DNA from: Alphaproteobacteria bacterium
Lineage (GTDB): Bacteria; Pseudomonadota; Alphaproteobacteria; Rs-D84
Assembly: GCA_017650505.1 (NCBI GenBank)
Contig: JAGCET010000050.1
Span: forward strand, 1 to 20,744
Length of the DNA stretch: 20,744 nucleotides
Reading direction: 5' to 3'
The position numbers and the translations under genes were made by a program. Below are positions 6,733 to 14,283 of this stretch, piece after piece. The notes under the pieces were generated by a model, which saw only the letters and a program-made list of their open reading frames with translations, was not told the origin of the DNA and searched no databases. Numbering within the stretch: the stretch's first letter is position 1; the number at the start of each line of letters is the position of its first letter.

Positions 6733-8106
6733 ATGAAACCAGATGTGAACCTTTTGACCGCGGACCGCGATCGGCACAACCTTGCCGCGATTGCGGCGGC
6801 GCATGAAGCAGGGCGCATAAATGATGATGCGGCACGGTATCTGTCGCAATTGTATCGCGATGGTATGGATTGTTATCGTGATGTTTTTCACATACTGGGC
6901 AAATGTTTTGGTGCACCAAAAACCGCGGTCACAGAGTATGATCCAATTACCGATACATCTGTGAATCACCCGATAAAGATTGCAGATATAAATCCGCTGT
7001 CCGCATATTTGGTAAACCACCGTTTGGATGCAGACCCAATGCGAAACCAGTTCTTTACGTCCGGTGCGTCGCATAAAATTGACCTGTCTGTTTCGTCTAT
7101 TGTGACCGTAATTGTTGGCGCGCAAAAAAATGTAGAACGTGCGTTGGATAAAATCACGGGCAAGTATTACCAATTTTTTGTGAACGATGTTGTTGCCGCG
7201 GTTGCACGTGTTGCACCAAATATTTCCGGAATAGAAAACAAGATTCGAAAAAGATTCGCCGAAAAATATGTCACAAACGCGGCCGAGGAGGTTTTATCCA
7301 TAATCGGTCAAAGTGAAGATAGTTTGGTTGTAAAATTGGTTCGCGAATTGGACGGTGTAAAGAAACCATATTTATATTTGAACGACGTATGGCGCGTAAA
7401 GTGCCTGTTTGATTTAATACCCCAGGCACGCGCATTCATCGAACGCCTGCGCGAGATAATGCCGGAACGCATAATATCTGTGCGTGATAAGTTCTACGAT
7501 ATTGACAATCCGCGCAACTATCGGGACTCTAAGGTTATTGTGAATATTGGTACACCCGCTACACCGATTCCGATGGAAATTATATGCCAGGTTCGAACAT
7601 TCTTTGAATTTGAACGTCGCACACATGATTTTTATGCAAACCTGCGTGAAGCCCACGGTGTAACCGATGCGAAAATCGAGACTGATGCCGCCGAAGCAAA
7701 CCACAAAAATGGCATCGAACAGTATAATAAAATGATTTGTCGTTGCTTGGACGATTTGTTGGATCGCGTTGGATGGAATATTCTGTACAGTCGCGGTGGC
7801 GACGTTTCGTTATTCGAAGGTTTCCCGCGTGATTGCAAGATGTATTATCCGCACAACGTTGTTGAAACGATATTGACCAAACTTGATACCGCCGTCCAGA
7901 ACGAGATTTTTCATATCACGCATTCATCGTCGAAACTTGATTTAACCCAAGAAATTGCGATATTCCGTTATATGGCGCGTTTCATATTGGTTTCTGCGAT
8001 GCCGTACACCCGTGCCGGTGCCAAGGTCTCCGGGGACGGGTTGGGTGCGCGCCTGTTTAACTTTGTTATGAAAGAAGTATATCGTTATTACAATCGCAAA
8101 CACTAG
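6733..8106 (+). CDS. RelA/SpoT-like nucleotidyltransferase-domain protein (putative)
   Basis: Seen: 457 residues, cytosolic, no signal peptide. Residues about 215-310 follow the order expected for the RelA/SpoT synthetase fold: DVWRVKCLF (218-226, like the D-x-x-R strand), VRDKFYDIDNPRNYRD (250-265, like the R-x-K-x-x followed by a GYR(S/D) motif), a beta strand, then MEIICQV (281-287, like the E-I-Q-x strand), and H298/Y301 (like H-x-x-Y). The usual Gly of GYR is Asn here. The N-terminal 180 residues are helical with no visible HD hydrolase motif, and the last 150 are unassigned. Inference: a divergent alarmone synthetase-like or tRNA/nucleotide-modifying enzyme. Tight coupling to lysS (2 nt gap) would link it to lysine-tRNA status. 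The fold call is by eye and may be wrong. Confidence 0.45.
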   Translation: MKPDVNLLTADRDRHNLAAIAAAHEAGRINDDAARYLSQLYRDGMDCYRDVFHILGKCFGAPKTAVTEYDPITDTSVNHPIKIADINPLSAYLVNHRLDADPMRNQFFTSGASHKIDLSVSSIVTVIVGAQKNVERALDKITGKYYQFFVNDVVAAVARVAPNISGIENKIRKRFAEKYVTNAAEEVLSIIGQSEDSLVVKLVRELDGVKKPYLYLNDVWRVKCLFDLIPQARAFIERLREIMPERIISVRDKFYDIDNPRNYRDSKVIVNIGTPATPIPMEIICQVRTFFEFERRTHDFYANLREAHGVTDAKIETDAAEANHKNGIEQYNKMICRCLDDLLDRVGWNILYSRGGDVSLFEGFPRDCKMYYPHNVVETILTKLDTAVQNEIFHITHSSSKLDLTQEIAIFRYMARFILVSAMPYTRAGAKVSGDGLGARLFNFVMKEVYRYYNRKH

Positions 8107-8148
8107 GTGTGCACGGACAATCGTCCTTTTTGTCGAAGTGTTATTTTC

Positions 8149-8197
8149 TTGATTTTAGTTTTTTATTATGACAGAATCGAATCAGATTTAATCAGAT
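8149..8197 (+). promoter_or_regulatory. Possible promoter and repeat region before the cold-shock gene
   Basis: TTGATT (8149-8154), 17 nt, CAGAAT (8172-8177) is a fair sigma-70 match. Just downstream AATCAGAT occurs twice (8180-8187 and 8190-8197), bracketed by AATCG and CGATT. These lie in the expected 5' leader, where cold-shock mRNAs often carry control structures. A weak GGAC/GTCC hairpin with five T near 8115-8131 could end the lysS operon. Confidence 0.35.
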
Positions 8198-8236
8198 ACG
8201 ATTGAATCATCAACAAAAGGTAGTAAAGGAAAAAAG

Positions 8237-8581
8237 ATGCGCCAAGGTAAAGTAAGATGGTACAACGGCAAAAAGTGCTATGGATTTATTGCACCGGATA
8301 CGCCGAATGATGATGGAAACATGGATGATGTATTTGTTCATTCCAGTTCGTTAAAGGATGCTGACATACGTTTTCTGAACGAAGGTGATATTGTCGAATT
8401 CGATGAAGAACCACGCAACGGAAAATTGTCTGTGACAACGTTAAAACTAATTCAGCGTGATGAAGAATCTGCGAAACGATTCCACGAACGCCGTGCAGAG
8501 CGCCGTCGCGCACGCGAAGAACGCAAAGAACGTGAAGAACACAAAGAAAGACGTTCTGGTTTTGCGTTTTGGAAAAAATAA
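8237..8581 (+). CDS. Cold-shock-domain protein with charged C-terminal tail
   Basis: RNA/single-strand nucleic-acid binding protein. Seen: 114 residues. Residues 1-72 are a CspA-type OB fold with RNP1-like KKCYGFI and RNP2-like VFVHSSS and the typical opening GKVRWYNGKK. A six-residue insertion (PDTPNDDGNMDD region) sits between the RNP motifs. Residues 74-107 are an extraordinarily charged Arg/Glu helix (RRAERRRAREERKEREEHKE) ending in FAFWKK, about 45 residues longer than a simple CspA. GGAAAAAAG before the ATG serves as ribosome site. It is a single gene ending in a strong terminator. The tail may be an extra RNA-binding or oligomerising helix; whether it is truly cold-induced cannot be told. 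Confidence 0.85.
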   Translation: MRQGKVRWYNGKKCYGFIAPDTPNDDGNMDDVFVHSSSLKDADIRFLNEGDIVEFDEEPRNGKLSVTTLKLIQRDEESAKRFHERRAERRRAREERKEREEHKERRSGFAFWKK

Positions 8582-8607
8582 AAAATCCCGCATCTGCGGG
8601 ATTTTTT
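8581..8607 (+). terminator. Intrinsic terminator after the cold-shock gene
   Basis: AAATCCCGCA-TC-TGCGGGATTT hairpin followed by T residues. It starts at the stop codon and ends about 10 nt before the lemA promoter. Confidence 0.85.
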
Positions 8608-8617
8608 GTTGGGGTGG

Positions 8618-8646
8618 TTGATTTTCTAACTTTTTTTATGTAAAAT
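8618..8646 (+). promoter_or_regulatory. Promoter of lemA and its partner
   Basis: TTGATT (8618-8623), 17 nt, TAAAAT (8641-8646). The predicted start near 8653 leaves about 20 nt of leader including AAAAAGG before the lemA ATG. Confidence 0.6.
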
Positions 8647-8671
8647 ATAAATATAACAAAAAGGATAGATT

Positions 8672-9217
8672 ATGTGGACGGCAATCGGAATTATTGCGGT
8701 TTTAGTTTTGTATTTTATCGCGGTTTATAATGGATTGGTGGCGCGTCGCACTCAAATACGAGAGGCATGGGCAACCATAGACACCCAATTGAAACGTCGG
8801 TACGATTTGATACCTAACATGGTTGAAACGGTGCGTGCGGCGGCGGCGCATGAAAAAGATACACTGGCCGCGGTTGTTGCGGCACGCAACGCGGCAATGA
8901 CGGCGAATGGTGTTGTGGATAAATCAACGGCGGAACGTGGTTTGACCGGCGCGTTGAATAAACTGTTTGCCTTGGGCGAGGCTTATCCCGCCCTGCGTGC
9001 GAATGAAAACTTTCTAGAATTGCAACGTGAATTGACCGATACCGAAACGAAAATTCAATCTGCGCGTCAGTTTTATAATACCGCGGTCATGTCATTAAAC
9101 ACACAAATAGAACAGTTCCCATCAAACATCGTCGCGCGTATGTTTGGATTCACGCCCGAAAAGATGTTTGAAATCGACGAATCTGAACGCACCGCCCCAC
9201 GGGTCAGTTTTAAATAA
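8672..9217 (+). CDS. lemA: LemA family membrane-anchored protein
   Basis: Seen: 181 residues with one N-terminal transmembrane helix (about 3-20, IGIIAVLVLYFIAVYNGLV), followed by the family signature VARRTQIREAWATIDTQLKRRYDLIPNMVETV and long antiparallel helices through SARQFYNTAVMSLN to the conserved end SNIVARMFGF. Short N-in helix and large extracytoplasmic helical bundle are typical. Length is normal for LemA. The molecular role of the family is not established. AAAAAGG lies 7 nt before the ATG. The next gene starts 2 nt after the stop, so the two are co-transcribed. The partner is not one of the usual TPM-domain neighbours. Confidence 0.92.
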   Translation: MWTAIGIIAVLVLYFIAVYNGLVARRTQIREAWATIDTQLKRRYDLIPNMVETVRAAAAHEKDTLAAVVAARNAAMTANGVVDKSTAERGLTGALNKLFALGEAYPALRANENFLELQRELTDTETKIQSARQFYNTAVMSLNTQIEQFPSNIVARMFGFTPEKMFEIDESERTAPRVSFK

Positions 9218-9219
9218 TT

Positions 9220-10221
9220 ATGCAAACCATTGACACCGCCACCGCGCGGAAAATATTGCAAGATGCACATGTTTCTTCCTCTGTGATGGAAACGTTGATG
9301 TACATGTATCATGTAACATGTGTGATGCCACTTTGTGTTGCCGAATATGTGTGTGCATTGTATGCCGGCGGTATGAACGGCGATAGTATTATAACATTGA
9401 TTGAAAATTCGCGTGGTTCGAATTTTATATTTTCCCCACGTCATTTTTTTCATGAACTTGGACCATTGGTAAAATACTTTGACTTTTCGCCGGACAGAAT
9501 TGCGCACAACATTGCGGAATTTGACCAAGATATGGTGGAATACAGTACTGAATTGGTTGGACGGCGATATGTGAACGATAAATTTAACAATCCGTCGATT
9601 AAATCAGACGACGTGGAAAAACTGATTTCCGCATGTGCGGCACCGCGCGGAAAATATTGGCGTGCGGCGGTGGATTTTATGTCTTGGTTTAAATTGGTGC
9701 CGACCGCGGATTCGGATGCGTTAAATATTTTGAACCGTTGTGTCACGGCGACTGGTGTGAATATGCAGCGACTGATGCAGATAACAACGGGGCGACTTGG
9801 AACATTGTCGCGTACAGACGGCGGTCAAACAATACGCCCGCGAATAAATTTGGCATACATCCGGTACGCAAATGTTGTGCACAAATTCTTTGCAAAAAAT
9901 GCGGAACAAATTCGTGCGGCGACGTTGCAGTATAAAAATTCAGACATCGATTTTATGAACGCGTTTTATGAAATATGTGTGACGTGGCCGCATTGGCCGT
10001 TTACGGTGTCACACATAGAATTGTCCACACCGACAATACACGCGAAACCGTATGAAATTGTGCGATATGTAATGATTGCGATAACGCGTGATTTACCGGC
10101 AAATGTTGCGGAAGTGATACTTGATATTTCAGAATATGATTTCACACGCATCATGCCCCGAATTGAACACGAATCGGCATACGCCAAGATGGCACGGTAC
10201 GACTGCGACCGCAGCAAATAA
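9220..10221 (+). CDS. Unknown 333-aa protein co-transcribed with lemA
   Basis: Not recognised. Mostly helical, soluble-looking, no signal peptide or clear membrane helix. There are hydrophobic Cys/Met patches at residues 25-50 (YMYHVTCVMPLCVAEYVCAL) and a C-terminal acidic-to-basic finish. Codon use and base composition match the neighbours, so it is not obviously acquired. It begins 2 nt after lemA with no separate ribosome site beyond the end of lemA, which suggests translational coupling and a shared function. It converges with the large surface-protein gene on the other strand, with no obvious terminator between them. Confidence 0.7.
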   Translation: MQTIDTATARKILQDAHVSSSVMETLMYMYHVTCVMPLCVAEYVCALYAGGMNGDSIITLIENSRGSNFIFSPRHFFHELGPLVKYFDFSPDRIAHNIAEFDQDMVEYSTELVGRRYVNDKFNNPSIKSDDVEKLISACAAPRGKYWRAAVDFMSWFKLVPTADSDALNILNRCVTATGVNMQRLMQITTGRLGTLSRTDGGQTIRPRINLAYIRYANVVHKFFAKNAEQIRAATLQYKNSDIDFMNAFYEICVTWPHWPFTVSHIELSTPTIHAKPYEIVRYVMIAITRDLPANVAEVILDISEYDFTRIMPRIEHESAYAKMARYDCDRSK

Positions 10222-10227
10222 CCCAAT

Positions 10228-10284
10228 CTAATACTTCGAAACTATCAACGCACCGGCACAGACGCCAACAATTACAATCCATGA
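10228..10284 (-). other. In-frame hydrophobic segment beyond the stop of the large surface protein
   Basis: Directly after the TAA stop (10287-10285) the same frame stays open for 18 codons and reads SWIVIVGVCAGALIVSKY before a TAG (10230-10228). Fourteen consecutive residues are membrane-helix-like. No start codon precedes it. It could be a lost C-terminal anchor, a read-through extension or chance. Confidence 0.3.
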
Positions 10285-12756
10285 TTAACGTGCATACGAA
10301 CCAAAGACGGCCGCGCGGAACCTAGGATTATTTGCAATGCCATTGCTGCCCGTCCGACCAGCGCAAAAAGCCGCACAACTATTACTACAGGTTTCGGACG
10401 CCGAGCCAGCACTGCCCCAGAACACCCAATTTGTTGTTGAACCGATTCCCCACATATTATCAATGTTTTCTAATTTACACCAACATATTGTTTGACCGGT
10501 GGTTAAATTGCCATTTCCCGCCTGGGCCGCGTATTCCGCGTCCAGTGTTGTGGCCTGGGCACTGGTGGCGACGGTATAAGCCGAACCAATTTCGGCACTG
10601 CAAACACTGATACCACTTGCATCGCCCCATGAAAAACTTACACCCCATTTGCCACTTTTGTTATTGTTATCACCCAACCATGTATTCGTTTTCGAATCAC
10701 ACCAGTTTGCATACGCCGTGCCATTAAAACCGCGATAGCAAATCCTTCCGTTTCCACCGTCCATATCAACAAAATAGTTCGATTGTTTTATCGCATATCC
10801 AACATTTTGCACCGGAACCATTTCATTGTTCACGGCGTTTATAACGGCACTGTTGACCTTGGCGGCGTCAAGCAGCGCGGTACTGGGCCTGACATATGCA
10901 CTGTATATCGGGGTTGACGTAAATGTTCCGGCCGTGCTGCCATATGTCACGGCGTAATTCGCGGTTCCCGAAATAGCATCCTGTTTTGTATTCAGCCCCG
11001 TCAACACCGCGCCACGCGTCGGAACGGCAGTGCTAGAAGTGCTGTTGCCCAATGTTGTTTGAATCGACTGTTTATCCAGTCGTCCGTCCGCCGTGGCATA
11101 GAGCATCAATGTATTATTACCAAAACTTGTAAACACATCCTGTAAACCCCCAAGGATATTATCAACATAGTTGCGCGATGTTGGAATCGGCGACATTCCG
11201 CCGGCCCCGCCGCCCGGCGCCGACATAGTGGAAATAATCGCATTCCCAAGAATGGTGCCAGGACCATCGCTACTATCCGGATCAAATTTGTTCATAGCGC
11301 GGGCACATTGAGACGTACACTCACTGAAATAAAAATCTCCACTAGCAAGCAACACCCATTGCGATTCACCCGGACTGTCGGCGCGACAGAAACAGTAATC
11401 GCCCTCTCGGTCTGTGCCGGTACCAATCGCATTATATGTGTTGGTCAATGCGGTTTGCACCGTTGAATCTGGAATAAATCCGACCTCTGGTGATGATTTT
11501 GGTTGAATGACACCAGTGTACACAACGGCGGTTCCGGTAATTGTGGTCTCGTCCCCAGTTATTTTGTTTCCCCATACAGTTGCCCATTGCCCCGGGCGGG
11601 TTATCACTTCGTCGGTACCATTGGGACAGCCATAATCTTCAAACTGTAGTTTTGGATTAACCAAACAATACCCACCCCCACCATACATTTCATACAGGTA
11701 ATCAAATGACACGGACGGCGTTTCGCCACCACCACCGGACCCAGATTTCATCGTGTTAACCATCGCCGGAAATACAATGTCCGCTGGAGTGCCCCCACCT
11801 CCGGGGAATTTCCCCATAATCTGTTCAGAGCAGAATTCTGTGCATTCGTCGAAATAATCAACACCATCTTTTTTGGTGGCGGCCAATACCCATGATGATT
11901 CACCCGGCGCATTCGTTTTACAGAAACAGTATTCGCCACCCGGATTACTTTTAGGCGTAAGCTTCGCATACTCCGTATCAATTTCTGCCTGGGTGGTGGC
12001 ATCTGGAACGTCGCCAACGGATGGGGGGTTTTTTAACTCACCCATTATCATGGCAATACCGTTGATAACGGTATAATTGCCGGATTTGTCGAACAATGTG
12101 CCCGCCCATTCACCGGGGCTGTCCAATTGTTTGACGACACTTTCCGGGCAACCATTACTCTCAACATCACCTTTCGGACTCAGCCAACAATTTTTCGCTT
12201 GATTTTCCATTTCCAACAAATATGAAAAATCATCGCCGGACCCACTGGACCCGCCGCCCGAACTGATCGTCGCAAACATCGCAGAGTATGCCCCAGCATC
12301 TTTACTCATCGCATCTGCACAATACTGGGCACAGTTGTTCGTGCATTCTTTCGTATCTGCAAATCCGTAAAAAAACATCCATTGTGACGCATCGGGTGTT
12401 CCCATTTTGCAATAACAATACTGACCCGATGGTTTACCACCGGAATAATCGGTCGCAATTTTCGATTGATATTTGGCGGGATCATATGGTTTCTCGTCAT
12501 TATACACATCGCTGCACCATGATGTACCAATTATGTCAACCGTATCTTCCTGCTTGTCCAAAAACATTACCGACCATTCACCGGGCTTTAAAGCCTTCAG
12601 GACATCTGAACCACAACCAGTATCATAGGGCTCTTCTGAGTCAAAATTATAATAACACATTGTCCCATATTTCGGTTCCAATTCGGAATAATTCACACTT
12701 GCCGCCACCGCCGGCATCACCACCATCATTCCCAAAAATAAAAATAATTTTTTCAT
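10285..12756 (-). CDS. Large exported Cys/Trp-repeat protein with fibre-like module
   Basis: Function unknown. Seen: 823 residues with a signal peptide (MKKLFLFLGMMVVMPAVAA, cleavage near 19). The same unit occurs four times: a Cys pair, then PG(E/Q)W, then CxC (CYC 114-116, CFC 277-279, CFC 455-457, CWC 758-760), a Trp about 10 residues on, and a final C-x3-C(-x3-C) cluster. Gly/Ser-rich linkers separate the first three units (about 165-176, 318-345, 510-520). Residues about 528-620 are a different module (RNYVDNILGGL, TRGAVLTGLNTKQDAISG) also present in the upstream 194-residue protein and reminiscent of phage tail-fibre and trimeric-fibre sequences. The even, paired Cys imply disulfides, hence periplasm or surface. 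AGAGAG before the ATG is a modest ribosome site. Likely co-transcribed with the upstream gene, 71 nt away. Confidence 0.7.
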   Translation of the reverse strand: MKKLFLFLGMMVVMPAVAASVNYSELEPKYGTMCYYNFDSEEPYDTGCGSDVLKALKPGEWSVMFLDKQEDTVDIIGTSWCSDVYNDEKPYDPAKYQSKIATDYSGGKPSGQYCYCKMGTPDASQWMFFYGFADTKECTNNCAQYCADAMSKDAGAYSAMFATISSGGGSSGSGDDFSYLLEMENQAKNCWLSPKGDVESNGCPESVVKQLDSPGEWAGTLFDKSGNYTVINGIAMIMGELKNPPSVGDVPDATTQAEIDTEYAKLTPKSNPGGEYCFCKTNAPGESSWVLAATKKDGVDYFDECTEFCSEQIMGKFPGGGGTPADIVFPAMVNTMKSGSGGGGETPSVSFDYLYEMYGGGGYCLVNPKLQFEDYGCPNGTDEVITRPGQWATVWGNKITGDETTITGTAVVYTGVIQPKSSPEVGFIPDSTVQTALTNTYNAIGTGTDREGDYCFCRADSPGESQWVLLASGDFYFSECTSQCARAMNKFDPDSSDGPGTILGNAIISTMSAPGGGAGGMSPIPTSRNYVDNILGGLQDVFTSFGNNTLMLYATADGRLDKQSIQTTLGNSTSSTAVPTRGAVLTGLNTKQDAISGTANYAVTYGSTAGTFTSTPIYSAYVRPSTALLDAAKVNSAVINAVNNEMVPVQNVGYAIKQSNYFVDMDGGNGRICYRGFNGTAYANWCDSKTNTWLGDNNNKSGKWGVSFSWGDASGISVCSAEIGSAYTVATSAQATTLDAEYAAQAGNGNLTTGQTICWCKLENIDNMWGIGSTTNWVFWGSAGSASETCSNSCAAFCAGRTGSNGIANNPRFRAAVFGSYAR

Positions 12757-12790
12757 TTCGTTTCTCTCTTGGTTCGTACACCATCCTTTC

Positions 12791-12820
12791 CACTAACCAC
12801 TAACACTAACCACTATCACT
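12791..12820 (-). repeat. AGTGGTTAGTG-type short repeat, copy 2
   Basis: On the minus strand this reads as two AGTGGTTAGTG units joined by TT, preceded by AGTGAT and followed by GAAAGG. It lies about 35 nt before the start of the 823-residue protein. It is the same sequence family and orientation as 4396-4427. Confidence 0.55.
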
Positions 12821-12827
12821 CGCCCCA

Positions 12828-13412
12828 CTAATTCCCCTGGGGCATGACGACCGCGTCGTTGGCCAATGTGTTCATCCGATATGTCCAACAATTTGCATCT
12901 GTGCGTTCGGCAACGGGAATGCTGTCCGGCCAGCCGGCGCACGATAAATGCTGGTTCAGGCCGTTCTTTATCGCCGTGTTTACATGATCGGCCTGGGTCA
13001 AATAGGTGGTCTGACCAGAATACGCATTGGTGGAATTATATATGCCCTTGGAATTGCCACTGATGCCACCACTGCTATTATAAACGGCAACCGAACCGCT
13101 TGTACCACCGGTAATTGTGTCTTGCTTGTTCTGTAATGCACTGACCACCGCGCCACGCGTTACCAAACCGGTATCGGATGTACTGGTACCAACCGAATCG
13201 TATATTGTACGTTCCCCCGGTGTGCCACCCGTTGTGCTGGGATACGTTAGCGCAATATTAGTACTTTCCTTGCCCGGTATTTTCGCCTGTTTCTCGGCAA
13301 CAGCCGTGTCAACATATGACTTTGATGTCACAACCGACGCCGTATTTGGCACTGCATACGCCGCACCCGCGCACAATGTCGCAATTACCGCCAATAACAA
13401 TGATTTCTGCAT
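12828..13412 (-). CDS. Exported protein with fibre-like KQD module (194 aa)
   Basis: Function unknown. Seen: signal peptide MQKSLLLAVIATLCAGAAYA (cleavage near 20), then SYVDTAVAEKQAKI and TRGAVVSALQNKQDTITGG, which match the corresponding module of the 823-residue protein. The remainder is Gly/Ser/Thr/Asn-rich, and a C-terminal part has two Cys (CAGW, CWTY) probably forming a disulfide. The (N/E)KQ(D/A)xI segments resemble repeats in phage fibre proteins. An excellent ribosome site, AAAGGAG, lies 8 nt before the ATG. It is the first gene of a probable two-gene operon with the larger protein, and the two may form one surface assembly. Confidence 0.7.
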   Translation of the reverse strand: MQKSLLLAVIATLCAGAAYAVPNTASVVTSKSYVDTAVAEKQAKIPGKESTNIALTYPSTTGGTPGERTIYDSVGTSTSDTGLVTRGAVVSALQNKQDTITGGTSGSVAVYNSSGGISGNSKGIYNSTNAYSGQTTYLTQADHVNTAIKNGLNQHLSCAGWPDSIPVAERTDANCWTYRMNTLANDAVVMPQGN

Positions 13413-13504
13413 AATTTTTCTCCTTTCCTAGGTTCCTTTTGTACCAAGGTTAGCAAATTTTATAAATTTAACGCAAGTGCAAAAATCAAAATTGAAATAA
13501 AAAA

Positions 13505-13533
13505 TTGCTTTTCGAATTGTTCACATATATACT
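13505..13533 (+). promoter_or_regulatory. Promoter of rph
   Basis: TTGCTT (13505-13510), 17 nt, TATACT (13528-13533). It lies about 28 nt before the rph ATG, in the divergent gap shared with the surface-protein operon. Confidence 0.65.
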
Positions 13534-13561
13534 GAATCCCATAAACCAAGGGAATTTATAA

Positions 13562-14281
13562 ATGTTGCGTCCGTCTTTACGTAACCCAAATCAAATGCGG
13601 CCGGTGTCAATTGAAACCGCCGTTAATAAATGGGCCGAAGGTTCGTGCATAATTAAAATTGGTGGCACCCACGTCATTTGCACGGCAAGTGTCGATTTCG
13701 CACAACCAACGTGGAAACGGATGCAGGGTAAAACCGGTGGTTGGGTCACCGCAGAATATTCTATGTTGCCACGCGCAAACGAAACACGGAAATCACACGA
13801 TGCAATGTGTCGCGACCAACGCGCAACCGAAATATCACGCCTGATTGGGCGCGCACTGCGCAGTGTTGTTGATTTAGAAGTGTTGGGCAAAAATACTATC
13901 ACAATCGACTGTGATGTGATCCAGGCCGACGGTGGTACGCGATGCGCCGCAATTACCGGCGGATTTGTTGCTATGGCGTTGGCCGTGCGGTGGATGATGC
14001 AAAATAACTATTTGGCCGAAAACCCAATTGGCGAACATGTTGCCGCGGTCAGTGCCGGATTGTGGAAAAACGAATTGGTGTTGGATTTGGATTATGCCGA
14101 AGATTCTGATGCCGAATTGGATGCGAACTTTGTTGTCGCCGAATCCGGTCGATTTGTAGAGGTGCAATCAACCGGCGAACAACATCCGTTTGATCGCGCG
14201 CAACTGAACGAACTTATGGATATGGCGGCGACGGGCGCACAGAAACTTATTGCGCTGCAACACCGCGCATTGGAAGAATAA
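13562..14281 (+). CDS. rph: Ribonuclease PH
   Basis: Phosphate-dependent 3' exoribonuclease that trims tRNA precursors in the cytosol. Seen: 239 residues, the usual length, with MRPVSIET, GGWVTAEYSMLPRA (59-72), EISRLIGRALRSVVDL (90-105) and DCDVIQADGGTRCAAITGG (116-134). The phosphate-binding GTR triplet (125-127) and an Arg at 87 are present. The loop that normally reads R-E-x-x-x-G-K-x-x-GRTxEI is altered to RKSHDAMCRDQRATEI, so this copy diverges around the substrate-facing Arg. AAGGGAA lies before the ATG. It is a single gene with its own promoter and converges on the M48 protease gene with only 2 nt between stop codons and no clear terminator. Confidence 0.93.
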   Translation: MLRPSLRNPNQMRPVSIETAVNKWAEGSCIIKIGGTHVICTASVDFAQPTWKRMQGKTGGWVTAEYSMLPRANETRKSHDAMCRDQRATEISRLIGRALRSVVDLEVLGKNTITIDCDVIQADGGTRCAAITGGFVAMALAVRWMMQNNYLAENPIGEHVAAVSAGLWKNELVLDLDYAEDSDAELDANFVVAESGRFVEVQSTGEQHPFDRAQLNELMDMAATGAQKLIALQHRALEE

Positions 14282-14283
14282 TC

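Noticed and set aside
6389..7173. Minus-strand frames of 176 and 216 codons
   Set aside because: Shadows of lysS and the downstream gene; no ribosome sites and no sensible protein character.
12288..12803. Plus-strand frame of 171 codons
   Set aside because: Antisense of the 823-residue exported protein whose signal peptide and Cys repeats are clear.
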